NCBI GenBank assembly: GCA_003971905.1
Contig: RSEE01000026.1
Location: 62,001-126,000 of the forward strand
From: Moniliella sp. 'wahieum'
Lineage: Eukaryota; Basidiomycota; Moniliellomycetes; Moniliellales; Moniliellaceae
DNA: 64,000 nucleotides
Direction: 5' to 3'
Shown in pieces: positions 24,729 through 36,124 of the stretch (position 1 is its first letter; every line of letters starts with the position of its first letter). Position numbers and translations under genes: made by a program. The notes beneath the pieces are model-generated. The model saw nothing but the letters and a program-made list of their open reading frames with translations, was not told the origin of the DNA and made no database searches.

Positions 24729-26033
24729 CACCCACCTCGTTCGCGTCCAGGTTGGGGTTGTTCGTACCTGCGTCACGTGAAGGATAGTTGCGTTTTGCAA
24801 TTGCCCTTTCCCTTTCCCTTTCCCTTTCCCTTTCCTTTCCCTTTCCCTTTCCTTTCCCTTTCCCTTTCCCTTTCCCTTTCCCTTTCCCTTTCCCTGTGAT
24901 GTCCATTGCTGTGCCCCGGTATCCTTTTTCATATGGGTCTTTTAGTACTCTGTGGTACATGGATAGTTAAGTACTCTCCCTCTATGTTTTCCTAAAGTCT
25001 CATTTCCCCCTCTCGTCTGTGCATGTGTAGTTGTTGCGTCCGCATGTTCCACATCCTGTACTTTCCTCGTCGAGACGGCTTTTGAATGAAGATGTGTTAT
25101 ATGCCTGTGAAGCTGGCAAACTCTGTGTAAGTCATGATAATATCGTCGTGTGGCGAAAATGATCAAGCTAAGCGTGCTGATATGTGTACCAGCATAGTAG
25201 TTCCTTGTCGATCGAGAGAGGTGAAGCCGATGGCTTTTGAAAATCACACCGGGAAGTCTCAATGGCACACACTATACTATAGTTTCAGGGCGGTAACCCT
25301 TCGCGGGGGAGGGCAAATCCGCAACTTCCAGTGCACTACAAAAACGAGACGGAATTCATCCAATGCCGGTATAGCGCTCCGATGTGGCACCGATTCGGAG
25401 ACTATATGGTATGCATGGTTCCCTGGCAGAGAGAGACTTGGTTGAATAAGGAAGTATCCATAGTAGACAGGACAGAAAGGAAAATGGTGCCTTGAAACGG
25501 CAATATCAGTTTTGCGCAAGTGAGGTACAAGTGTCTCACGGGGCCCGTAACAACAAGTGAGGTAGGGACAGGGAAACACTTAGTAGTACGCTTATCAAGC
25601 GGGGTTGGCGCTAAGGCTCAGCTCTCGCTCAGCTGGCGGTTGCTGCAGTTTACGCTCGCCAAAAGTGACAGCGTCTTGTTGGGACACTAGTGCGGTGTGC
25701 CAAAGGCATAGCCGGACTCTGGCGCTCCCAGCCACTTCCATCCAGCGGCTAGCTCCGCTAGTTCCGCTCGGGCGGAAGTGTGGCTGGCCGACAGGCCTGC
25801 TTCTAGAAGTCCCGGCAGTCGTAGCTCTTAGTCTTCTCTCTTCCACTCCCTCCTCTCCTCCCTCTCCGCTACTCTCTACTATCGCTCACCAGCAATCAAT
25901 CCCTATCGTCTATTGACCCCAGTTCTTGATTGCTGTCTCGCTTGGCATCGGGATCCGGTCACATCAGTCTATGGCGTCGGCGGCGCGTCAAGACTGAGTG
26001 GAAACGGCAAAGTAAAACAAATTTGGGCAGGCC
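24729..26033. other. intergenic between forkhead and tRNA genes
   Basis: Apart from the CCCTTT microsatellite at 24804-24895 I see no gene. Short open frames at about 25280-25900 on both strands have no recognisable domain. Confidence 0.4.
24804..24895. repeat. hexanucleotide microsatellite (CCCTTT)n
   Basis: About 92 bp of CCCTTT with two one-base-shorter units. It lies just downstream of the forkhead stop codon and gives a polypyrimidine tract on the plus strand. Confidence 0.95.
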
Positions 26034-26039
26034 AAAAAA
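26034..26039 (-). terminator. RNA polymerase III terminator of tRNA-Gln
   Basis: Six A on the plus strand, read as TTTTTT on the minus strand, directly follow the tRNA 3' end. A T run is the usual Pol III stop. Confidence 0.85.
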
Positions 26040-26124
26040 GGTCCCACTGGGATTCGAACCCAGGTTTCAGGAAGTTACTGAAAGAATCAGAATCCTACTT
26101 GCTAACCAACTACAATATGGAACC
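26040..26124 (-). tRNA. tRNA-Gln(CTG) with a 13-nt intron
   Basis: On the minus strand the acceptor arms GGTTCCA and TGGGACC pair over seven bases (one G-T). The D arm is TTGT-AGTTGGTTA-GCAA with T8, A9, A14, GG18-19 and A21 in place. The T arm is CTGGG-TTCGAAT-CCCAG. The anticodon stem pairs TAGGA with TCCTG. The 20 bases between fit a 7-base loop TTCTGA/T holding anticodon CTG plus a 13-base intron after position 37, the normal site for nuclear tRNA introns. The spliced tRNA is 72 nt plus CCA. It decodes CAG. The internal A and B boxes form the Pol III promoter. Confidence 0.9.
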
Positions 26125-27365
26125 GTTGTTCGGACAAAGCCATACCTGCACTAAAAAGTGTAGGTGAACTCATTTGGACGGACTGCATGTCGGGGGGATG
26201 GAATTGTCCTGGTATGGGATGGTGCTGTGGTGGCATAAGGCAACTAACGACACCTAGTCCAGGGATAACAGGCCCCAGGCCCCACACAACAGGGGGCTTA
26301 CTATATTGGCTGTCGAGAACAAAAAGAAAACGGAAGGAAGCAAAACTACCGGAGCTCCTATTACTATAGGTTGATGCAATGAGACCTGGAGTCCTGATGG
26401 TCCTCGAGGGTGATGCAATCGCACTGGTGATGGTGGTGGTCTAAGCCAACCAGTAACGCCTACAGAGGAACAACAAGCAGCAAGTCGCCACCAGGGCTAA
26501 GCTGAGAAACAAGGAATGACAAGAGAGAGAAAACAACGGAACTCCCAGGCTTGAGGAGGAACTGAAGGGACGTTGACCAAGCACGAGCCACTCGGCGGCT
26601 CAACATAGGTCTGAGAGGAGAAGCTCTGAGACTTGAAGAAGCTTGAAGTGAAGAGGAACCGAAGAGTCCTTCGTTGGCGCCAAGCACGGCCAGTCATCCG
26701 CACATGCTACGGCTCCTCGGCTAAAGAAAGAGCTATACAGAAGCGCTGGCAGCTCTCCAGTGTGATGTGCATCTCTCTCTCTTCAAGCTTCAAGCTTCAC
26801 TGTCTACCACCTCTGATTCGGCACTCACAGTACTCACAGACAGTACACTCATCATCGATGCGGCCGCACCTGTTGTTGCCAAGCCCCGATCTGCATGACT
26901 CACTAAACACGACTGTGGCAAAAAGGTGTAGATCCAATTGGCTCGACGCGCTCTGAGGATGCTGCGGCCTGTCCTTATATATATCACTTTGGTAGTAGAT
27001 CCCCACAAAGCTACCAGAAACGTCACAAAGGACAGCATTATATGTGGGAAGCATTTGTCCACATGCACCTTCCCCACTCTCCAAACTCCGCCTACTCGTG
27101 CCATCGCACCATACACCATTATTAGGAAGAACCCCACTCGCACACACACATCAGTGTCTTACTTCCTCTTTCGGCTCTGCCCTTGTTACCCCCTGCATAT
27201 TTTTGTGCGCGTGTCCTCTTCGCTTGCTTCTGCTTTCGCACTTCTTGTGGTGCTTCTCGGCGCTTACCAACACCTGTATTATTCGACAACAATACGAGGT
27301 GCATATACCTCTTCCTCTTTTCGTCTTTCCTTTTCCCTTATCGTCCTCTTCTCCACAACCACACC
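26125..27365. other. intergenic
   Basis: No gene is supported. GAAGCTT/CTTCAAG runs occur at about 26630-26645 and 26784-26799. The last 250 bases before 27366 are pyrimidine-rich with CACA stretches and probably contain the promoter and leader of the next gene. Confidence 0.4.
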
Positions 27366-28097
27366 ATGCTCCCGCTTGCCCCGTTGCTTTGCCATCCTCG
27401 TCACTAGTCTGCCCAGTGCACTTTCGGCTGCGGTGGGTCGGATGCGCGAAGAGGCAGCCCCAGGGGCGTATCTACCAGGCCAAGTCGGAACTGCACCTCA
27501 ACTTTGCCAACTCGAACGTGTCTGCTGTGGTCAAGTACCTGGACAGTTTCTTACAAAAAATGGTGGGTTACTCGGCCCAACAAGAAAGCAGAAAAAGTGA
27601 TGGAATGGTACAGGCGAATAAACACGACTAACTCTCCGTTGACAGAAACTACGGCTCTCCCTCAGCTAAGCGTCGGGCACCACTTTGCCCGCTCGCAAGA
27701 ACCAGAGGCCAAGAATGTTTTTCTCTATGTCGACCCGTCGATCTACGGCACGAATGGATCGCAAGTAGCGCTGCATGCCCTGGTGGCCAATGTGACACTG
27801 TCGTCCTGTTCTGTGGAGGGAGGCCTGGTCAACCTGACCTACAATTCGGACGATATTCTGGCGAAGTATCTCACTCCGACACCCTACCTGGGGGAAGCTG
27901 TGCACACCTATACGCAACTGCTGTTTCCCCAGCCGGCCGGATGGAAGTTTCCGTCTGAGTATGACTATGTCCTACCCCTCAGCCCCGCCAACGTCACCCG
28001 CCTGTGGGCCTGCACTTGGCCAAGTTTGTCCATGCAGCTGCGCTGGGAATCCGGTGGCGGCAACGTACTACAATATGTCCAAGATCCCCGAGCCTAG
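27366..28097 (+). CDS. putative secreted, sequon-rich protein of unknown family
   Basis: I do not recognise the family. The ATG at 27366 begins MLPLAPLL; a hydrophobic run in another frame (FAILVTSLPSALSAAVG) would complete a signal peptide. The mature part reads RIYQAKSELHLNFANSNVSA, YLDSFLQKM, then after an intron (27563-27645, GTGGGT...GACAG) ETTALPQLSVGHHFARS, VFLYVDPSIYGTNGSQ, LVANVTLSSCSVEGGLVNLT and so on to the stop. There are at least five N-x-S/T sequons (NVS, NGS, NVT, NLT, NVT), which suggests passage through the secretory pathway. At about 27405 the frame must change. A beta-rich secreted or cell-surface protein is likely; no catalytic motif is seen. Confidence 0.6.
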
Positions 28098-29159
28098 CTC
28101 GAGCTGAAGAGCGCGGCGGGTGGGGATGCATCACATGATGCATGATGTGCATGATGATGTGCATGATGCAGGTTGTGCTTTTTTTTTTGCCACCTGCGTC
28201 ATTCGTCTCTCGGGGTATACACGTGACCAAATTGTTCCGACCCCGCGCCTCTCTCTCTGTTCGTTCTTTCCCATCAACGTCATCAATTAACCTGTGTCAT
28301 CGCCACACCCTCCTTTTCTCTCTTTTTTTTTCCTCGTCGACTCGACCGGATGTACTCTTGCTAGAGGCCAAGACTGGCTGTGGTGCAGGCAGTCAATGAT
28401 CGATGACCGGTGACCCCCGTCTGACACAAGAGGATAGAAGAAGTGATGTCATGGAGGAGGAGAGGCGGAGCCGGACAGCCAGGGGGAACCACACATGTGT
28501 GTGAACACCACATGAGGAAGCGACAGAGCTTCTTGAAGCTTGATCGAGCAGACGTGGATGGCGTGTGGCTGAAGCAAACGGTGACCAGGGGGGACTGGTG
28601 TTGGATTCGCCGGGTGTGGCGGTGGCGCGGGCACAGGCTGCGACAGGATACCACCTGCTACCACCTGCTACCACCTGCTACCACCTGCTACCACATGGCC
28701 CCACAGGGACCGTGGGTGAGGAAGCGATGGGTGATATCCCGGACGCGGCATCGGAATGGGAATGCCAAGTGCGCTGCGTGGCTGGGCGGGTGACGTCACC
28801 CGCCACGCGTGCGATGGAGAGGCGCCCAGGCACGGCAGAGCATGATTCGGTACTCACGCGCCACGCGTCACGCAACACTGCTCGCGAGGCGCAGGCTGGG
28901 CAGGTGCGGGGCGTGTGCTTAGGTAAGGCGGCAGGCGCGGGGGCAGCGCCGGGCAGCGCGGGGAGGCACACAGGCGCGGTGCGAGCCGCAGACGCGGGAG
29001 GGAGGCGAGGCGCGGAGCGCTGATCCAGATGCTGGTGCTTGTGTGCTCCCGGCTGCCTGCTCGCCTCCACCGCACTGCCGCCCGTCGCGCCCCTCGACGC
29101 TCCGCCCGCCCCGCCCCCCCACGGCCGCAGCGGCGTCCGCAGCCCTGCCTCCCCTCGCC
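28098..29159. other. intergenic
   Basis: It holds CATGATG/TGCATGATG repeats at 28134-28170 and a TACCACCTGC array at 28650-28690. From 28860 on the DNA is GC-rich and probably forms the leader of the next gene. A long minus-strand open frame here (down from 29847) is the antisense shadow of the Ser/Pro-rich gene. Confidence 0.45.
28650..28693. repeat. 10-bp tandem repeat (TACCACCTGC)
   Basis: Four near-perfect copies of TACCACCTGC, ending in TACCACATGG, in intergenic DNA. Confidence 0.85.
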
Positions 29160-32100
29160 ATGGACCTCGACACGCCCGCCGTCTCCCGCCCCTCCCTCTC
29201 CCGCACCCGCCGCCGCAGCGCCGCCCGCGTCTCCCCACCCGCGCCCCGCCAGCGCCGACCGCAGCGGCAGCCCCACCGGCAGCATCCGCTCCCAGCATCT
29301 CCCCCGCCCGTCCGGCGTCACCAGCTCCAGCACCGCCGATCTCGCCCACTTCTTCCGCACCACCGCCCCCCCCGCCGCCGCATCCGACGACCCTCCCTCC
29401 CTCTCCTTTCTGCGCGACGAGCCTGCCCCGCCTGCCCGCCGCCGCTTCCTGAGCCGTGCCAGGGACGCCGTTGCTCAGGGCATCGCTCGGCGCAACACCA
29501 ACCCTGCGACCACCCCTTCGTCCCCGATTCCACGTGCCCACAACGAGCACGACCTTCCCTCCACCTCTGCAGGCGCTGCTCTCGACACTGAGAGCCTGGC
29601 TGCCCTTGCTGTCAATGGAGGCGAGGAGACAGATGTGGAACGCGAAGTGCTCGCTGAGCCCACAGATGGCGGTTCGGCCGAAACCCGCTCCCTGGCAGGG
29701 GAAGGCTTCCCGCGCTCCTTTGGTTCGAGGGATGAGCCCCAATCCAATACCGAATCGCTCTCTCTGTTGAGATGCCCCTCTCCTCCACCTCGGGCTCAGC
29801 GTCCAACTCGGGGTCCGATTCGCGTTCCTTGCGCTCCGTCCTCTCACCCCGTGTGGGCAAACTTCCTTCCCTCCCGATGCTGCGACCTTCTCTGCCCACC
29901 TCCGCCTCGGCCCTGTTCACCCGTTCCTCGCACGACAGAGACTCGGACTCGGCTTCTGTCTCGGGCCTGGACGCGGCACCACCAATCCCCCCCTTAGCTG
30001 AGCCCAAATCCCAAGCCGAGCTTGATTTTGAGGCGGAGCTTTCCAATAGCAACTTTACCAAAGTGCTCATGCCCTCTGGTTCCTCATACTACACTGCTGC
30101 CCCCACAAGTGAGGAGACGGGTCACATGTCCAGCACCGGTGCCGGCTCGCAAGGACACTTTGCCGCTGGCTTTGCTCGCCGCCCCAAGCAATCACTGATG
30201 GGACCCCACTCGCCTCTTGGATTCACACACCCTCAATGGGATTGCGAATGGGTTGAAGCGCCATCCCACGCCGTCACCCACTGGGCCTTCTCTCATCCCA
30301 CCAGATCGACAGCCCATCTCCTCCGCCGACGGCTCCAGCCTCTCTCCCGCCAGCATCCCCTTCCCGTCAGGCTCTGGGCGCAAGCGCACCACCCCAATGC
30401 GGTCGGAAGCACCAGCCCAATAGGTTTGGGGGCAAAGGCGGGAAACCATCGTCCCGCACGACAAGTGCTGCGTCCTCTTCTCTCTCCTCGCCTCGCCGTC
30501 CTGGCCGAAAGTCGTTCTCTTCTGCACGGGAAAAGAGCAGACGGGATCGAGACAAGGAGTTGGCTTGGCTCCCCTCGGGCAATGCCCCGGCGCCGGATCC
30601 AACCCCTTCATTTCCTCCCCCCCAACCTCCCAATCTTTCGGAGGAAAGAGGGAAAGAGCACGGGTGGTTGGGTCTAGGGCTCCACGATACGGCAGGAGAC
30701 AAGAGTGCCAAGCCGTCTCCTTCTACCTTACCCGTATGTCAAGCCATGTCCCCCTCTCAATCTTGGACGGATGGGCTCCGCTTGGGTCAGCCTTCCACTG
30801 CACAGGGCTTCCCTGCGCCGATGCCAGCTTCTCGATTACTCTCGTCCTTGTCTTCCACCTCAGCTGGGGTAGAGAAGCCATTACATTCCCCCTTATTTTC
30901 TCCAGCCCCGGGTCCGCCTTTGGCTCCTGGGCTTACTTTGTCTTCTGATCTGTCCAAAAGTGGCACCGAAGAGCCGCATGTTGATCCTGGTCAATCCTCC
31001 GAAGAACTCAAAGATGTGTTGAAACGGGTTGCTCTCGTTCCCTATGGTGATTTGGATTCCAACTCCTCCAACGTGGATCTTTGGCTGGCCTTGGAAGCAA
31101 CGCGCGCCGCTTTGATCCTCTCTGCGCGTAGTCAGCAAACTCGTCTGTCCAGTTTGGAATCGCTGTTGTGGCGCTCCCTTCCCAGCTGGACCCCGCTCCC
31201 TCATCTATGACCCCACGCGACCCCTCGCTTCCGGTCGAGGTGCGGGCGGCACTTCGCTTTGCTCCCCCCTCCTTCCCTGGGGAAGGGATTGAGGGCTTTC
31301 TGGCTCAAGTGTGGGAACAGGTTGGCCCTCCATTGCACGCAGAGGAGGCCGACATGTCGGATCGGCGATCCAACAAGGGCGATGTCAGTGGCGCGAGTGG
31401 GGGTGAGGGGCGATTCAGCTCGAGCACGGCGGATGGGAGGTATTCGGTGGGCTCGCCAGTGTATACAACCAGTTTACTCTCTTCCTCTGTTGTGCCCCCA
31501 CGCTCTTCGGCCTCCCCCCCCCCAATACGGCGACGACACTCCCTAGGTCGGTTTCTGGAGCCGGCACCCGTCCGATGCCTACCAGTCCTTCCTCTGCTTG
31601 GCTAAAGGGAAAAGCCGCGGCTTCTTATACACGAGCCAGTACTCCTGCTCAGCGGGACTCACAGGCCGAGGGGGAGACGGTATCGCCACCATCCACACCG
31701 GCACGGTCCTCGAGCAAGTTGCCCTCCTCCCTTCCGCCTTTGACCTTTCAGTCCATGTATCCATCTACCAGCGAGGCCCCTTCTCCTGGACTGGGTCTCG
31801 TGTCACTTCATCCGAGTGGGATGGGGACGGTTCACTCTTCCACAACTCCAAGTACCACCACGGCCTCCCTGCACACTGCGGCCTCGCATACCTCCCACCC
31901 TTCTCGGCCAGGATCCACCCGCACTCCCTTTCCAATCGGACGTCCGCATCGATTGCCCATCCCAGGCCGGAGAGCTTGCACTCGGCCGCCTCGCCGAGCC
32001 TCGGATCGGCCGCCTTGCACCCCAGTTTCTCCCCTGGCCTCGACCCCATCCTTGCCACTCCGCATCGCCGCACGCCACCTCCGACGGCAGTCACGCTCAC

Positions 32101-32206
32101 TGCCCCCACCCCCGCCCCGCCCACTGCGACGTTCAAGGCGAGCCAGGCCATCTCAGAACGGGACGCGGCGTTGTTTGCCAAATTTGCGCAAACCGGCTTG
32201 CGCTGA
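29160..32206 (+). CDS. large Ser/Pro-rich protein of unknown family
   Basis: I do not recognise the family. From the ATG at 29160 (MDLDTPAVSRPSLSRTRRRS) the product is very rich in Ser, Pro and Arg. More ordered stretches are HFFRTTAPP, RRRFLSRARDAVAQGIARRN, AELDFEAELSNSNFTKVLMP (about 30020), a helix-like block EELKDVLKRVALVPYGDL then NVDLWLALEATRAALILSAR (about 31000-31130), PVEVRAALRFAPPSFPGEG, and the end AISERDAALFAKFAQTGLR with its stop at 32204-32206. The reading frame changes about eight times, as in the other genes. The ordered helical block suggests a real gene of about 1,000 residues. It is probably a disordered regulator or scaffold, but that is a guess from composition. Confidence 0.55.
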
Positions 32207-32383
32207 GAACTCGGCGGGTCTGCCTCCCCTCCCAAGTCTCCTCTGCTCCCATCCCCCGTTTGCCTTTTTCCGCTTGCCGTTATCTGCTTGCCGTTTCGCG
32301 TCTCGCGTCTGAGCTTGCTTTCTCGCCTCGTACGACCCGTGTCGCTTTTCCACCGCTTTGCTCTGTCTATCCATGCTATGTCT

Positions 32384-32440
32384 GCTGTGCTGTGCTGTGC
32401 TGTGCTGTGCTGTGCTGTGCTGTGCTGTGCTGTGCTGTGC
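32384..32440. repeat. pentanucleotide microsatellite (CTGTG)n
   Basis: About 11 exact copies of CTGTG just downstream of the Ser/Pro-rich gene. Confidence 0.95.
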
Positions 32441-34080
32441 CTCTTTCCTTCCCTTCCTTTGTTTTTGGAGCGCTCCCTGTTCGGGGTTCTTCGTTCGTTC
32501 GCTCGTTCGCTCGTCCCTTCGTCCGGCCCGATACCCTTGAAGCTTGATGGATATGCCCTTGGTCTTTGTTTGGAGCGGGAGGGGGGAGGGGGCCATGCAC
32601 ACCCGGTAACGCGCAACGCGCAGCGCCTTTTCCAGGGGAATGGGGCGTCGTATTGGGCTTGTTACGCTTGGTTCGCGGCCCGCCCGGAAGCTTGAAGCTG
32701 GAAGCTTGGAGCTTGGAGTTTGGTGCTTGGTGCTTGAGGAGCCTATAGAAGTCTTTTGGACTTCACTTGTATCTTCCCCTCTGTCTGCCTCGCTTGTTGT
32801 GCCTATCTACGACGCGGTTTTATCTATAGAGTGTGGTGTGCATGTGTGACGCGTAACGCGTACCGTGGTGGGAGCGCGGTAGCTGGGATATAAAAGCTCG
32901 CAGCTGTGTCCGTCCTTTCAGAGATCTGACGGGTGCCCCGCCTTCTACGGAGAGAAGCGGGCAACATAGCAGGCGCATTTTGATTGCCAACGACAAGAAC
33001 GTTACTGAGCTCGCGAACCACCACATACGTCATGCGTCAGGCCAGGTTCCCTACGTGCGGGACAGAGAACGGAGCAGTGGTGCTGGTGCCAGCAGATGAC
33101 AGCTAACGCATCCGCACGCATTATTGGAGGGCCCCGTCATCGCGGCACCGGCACCGCTCTCCCGTGCCTTCAAGCTTGAACTTCAGCTTCAAATGCCACA
33201 TGCATGTCAACGTTCAACCGAAGCGCGTGGACACGTTGCGGGGAGGCACGGTGCGGGGACCGACGTGGGTTATGCGGGCCATCGGATGGTGGACCCGGGG
33301 CGAGTGCCCAGCGCCCACCGGAGGCCCAAGGTAAGGGGAGCCGAAATGTCATTAATGACATTAATGACATGGTATGTGACGCGTGACGCGCGACGCCCAA
33401 ACCAAATGCAACCCTGCTTGTCCAGGGCCTTGGGTTATATGAACGTGGCCGCAGGAGGGTGCGCTTGGTGCGCTTCGTTCTGTGGCTGACTGAGTGGTTG
33501 CTGCTTTTGCTGCGGCCCTTTCCCGGTGGAGGGGGAAGCGGTGGGAACTAGCTAGATCAGCGCGATTAGCCAATCCGTGCCAGATCAGGTGCATGATCAG
33601 ATGCATTGCATGATTGCCAATGTGGAGACGATCGAATGAGAAGCTTCATATGGTGCCTTGTATCGCTCGACTACTCCTTGCTAAGCTACATCATGTCAGA
33701 CCCAGGCATCAGGCGCTCAGGGGTAATACATTAGAGGAACATGGGGGGGAGAACGTGTCAGCTGACGCACTATCATGCGGTTATGGTTCCTTTCCCAAGC
33801 GGGCACGGCGCGCGTGACCTTTTGAGGGTGTGGGGGGCGAGGGCAGCGCGCCCCCGGAGAGGAAAAGGGACCCCAGGGTTCAGACAGTGGTACGCACATG
33901 TACATAATCTGCTTTTGGCAGCAAAAGGAAGAAGGCGACGGGCTTTGTTGGCGCTCACATGCACTCACAACGCCCCGTCCTTTCATGCGTGCGCGTGATC
34001 CGCACCACTGAAGCAGACGCTTGCCACACGAAACTCGCTTCGGCAAGTCTCCCGGAAGCTCCACAAGTTGCTCCCACCGG

Positions 34081-34091
34081 ATATATATATG
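34081..34091 (+). promoter_or_regulatory. candidate TATA box of the DUF2235 gene
   Basis: TATATATATG lies about 110 bases upstream of the ATG at 34199, a usual fungal spacing. No experimental support is visible. Confidence 0.4.
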
Positions 34092-34198
34092 TGGCGCTCC
34101 ACACAAGTATTTAGTATGCCCACTAGCGTCTCCTATTCTTTTGATGCTCTCCATCAACTACCATTGCTGCCACCCCACTACCCCCTCGATCAAAACCA

Positions 34199-35924
34199 AT
34201 GTCCCAGCCCGGTCCTTCCATCAACTATCCGCCCCCGGGCCAGGCTCCTCCTTCTGGCCCGAATCGGCCGCGGCGCGGCCCCATTCGTCTTGTCGTCCTG
34301 TGCGATGGCACCTGGGCGTCGCGGGAGACTGTGTTCACCAAGGTGCAGCACGGCGTGGCCACATCCAAGAATGCCAAAGAAGATTGGTATACCAATGTGG
34401 CCCTGTTGGCCCAATGCATCCTCCCTGCCGCCGACCGGGCTGATGCGAACGGGTATGTGCGCCCGCAAGTCATTCACTACCTGTCTGGGCTGGGGGCGAC
34501 GCCCAACTTGGAGGAAAAGATTGTGCAGGGAGCAACGGGGGATGGCATGGAGGACAAAGTGCTGGAGGGCATTCGCTTCATTTACGACAACTATCAGCCG
34601 GGAGACGAGATTTTCCTGTTTGGCTTCTCGCGCGGTGCCTTTAAGGCGCGCTGTATTGCGGGGGTGATTGATTTTGCTGGCGTGTTGACCAAGTCGCAGA
34701 GCATTCGGCTCCACGAACTGTGGCAGGCCTACATGGACCGTCGGCCAGACGAACCATGGACGATTGCCAAGGCGTGCTACGTGCTGCATGACATCACTGG
34801 TCGTTGGCCCAATGGCAGCACAGTGGGCGTCACCAGTGTGGCGTCGGATCTGGTTCGGGGCACCTTTGTTGAGAAAGTTGGCCAGTCCCTCAAACGCTTG
34901 AGTCTACCTGCCTCTGTCTCCTTCAATGCACTCGCACATGAAGCCAATCCTGCCCACCCTGTCATGCCTACTCCTACGGTGGAGGTGGTGCCGATCAAGG
35001 TAGGTGTGTGGGACACAGTCGCGGCTCTCGGGGTGCCGGGACTGTTCAAGACGTTGGGCAACGAGCACTTGAGTTCGTTCTTTGACCCGGGTCTGGGCGT
35101 TGGGGTAGAGAATGCCTTTCACGCGCTCTCTCTTCATGAAGATCGCAAGGACTTTTTGCCGACGCTGTGGTACCAGCAAAAGACGGCGCCTCCAACCCAG
35201 GTGTTAAAGCAAACCTGGTTCCAAGGTTGTCATGCCGACGTGGGCGGAGGCTACTCCCTCCACGGCTTGTCCGACATCACATTGGCTTGGATGGTGGCAA
35301 ACCTGCGCGACCACCCTTCTGGCCCGCTGCTGGGGATTGACCTTGACCATCTCAAGTCACTGCAGGACAAACGGTACGCCTGGGCCAAGCAGACGGAGCA
35401 CGAGAGTCGGATTGCGATCGAGGCGCAAGCGGTGCGCCAGGTGGACACTGAGCGTCTGACCCGGGCGAATTTGGTGGGTGTTGTGTGGAGTGACATGCTC
35501 CAGGGCAACAGTAGCGCTCGGCATGAAGCCCTTCACTATTCGGTCGTCGTTGGTGGGAATTATGACCCTGCCAACCCCCCAGTTTGAGTCGTTGCGCAAG
35601 GAGGACCCGAATCGTCTCAGGTTCCTCTGGCAACAAGCTAGCAACCCCAACACGCTCCTCCCTACCGAGCGGGCCCTGTCTTGGGGCGTCGGGCTAGAGC
35701 CACCCGTCACGGAACAGACCATGCAGGACAAGGCCTACGACCATATGATGCAGGCATCCGAAGGCATGCAAAAGGTCGCCGAACAGTTTGTCAACAAGTT
35801 CCATGTTTCCGATACTCACAACCTTCGTCCTGGTTCGCTGGGTCAGGGCATCGAAGCGGTGCGTTCGCGCTTTGATCACAACCCCTTGACGATGAAGCAG
35901 CGCGTCGAGAAGGACAGCAACTAG
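34199..35924 (+). CDS. DUF2235 alpha/beta hydrolase (Tle1-like lipase fold)
   Basis: Proteins with this domain share the fold of bacterial type VI phospholipase effectors, and fungi have many uncharacterised ones. The ATG at 34199 starts a disordered Pro-rich leader; the domain begins with RLVVLCDGTW (residue 31). The nucleophile elbow GFSRGAFKAR puts Ser near residue 144. VGVWDTVAALGVPG supplies the acid Asp near 272, and WFQGCHADVGGGY the His near 345. QVIHYLSGLGA, FHALSLHEDRKDFLPTLWY and SDITLAWMVANL are also typical. The first 462 residues are open. At about 35580 the frame changes inside a run of C; one added C continues the protein as FESLRKEDPNRLRFLW to the stop at 35924 (about 575 residues). 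No signal peptide is seen, so it is probably intracellular. Substrate unknown. Confidence 0.88.
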
Positions 35925-36124
35925 GAATGGCGAAGACCTCTGGTCCTACTATCAATATGAGTTGGCATCTTGACTATATGACGAAGAAGTTCCTTAGGGA
36001 ACCCGCCCATATAAGGCTGCAAAAACACACTCTATAGTATGTTGCATGTTAGACGCTGTTTATTGATCAGAACAAAAGTGCACAAGAGAGCCATAAACAT
36101 GACAAGCTCAGGACGAGCTGTTGC

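Larger units (their letters stand above)
32207..34198. other. intergenic with microsatellites
   Basis: No gene is supported. It holds the CTGTG microsatellite (32384-32440), CGTT/CGCT repeats (about 32488-32518), GAAGCTT-type runs (about 32536 and 32684-32725), CGTAACG and CGTGACG repeats (about 32852-32864 and 33376-33392), and ATTAATGAC repeats (33344-33369). A TATATATAT stretch at about 34081-34090, 110 bases before the next ATG, is a good TATA-box candidate. Confidence 0.5.

Noticed and set aside
28678-29847. 389-residue open frame on the minus strand
   Set aside because: It is Gly/Arg-rich low complexity antisense to the Ser/Pro-rich gene and reflects its GC-rich codons.
31765-32616. 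283-residue minus-strand open frame with an AQHST repeat
   Set aside because: The repeat is the CTGTG microsatellite read in antisense, and the rest is a shadow of the Ser/Pro-rich gene.
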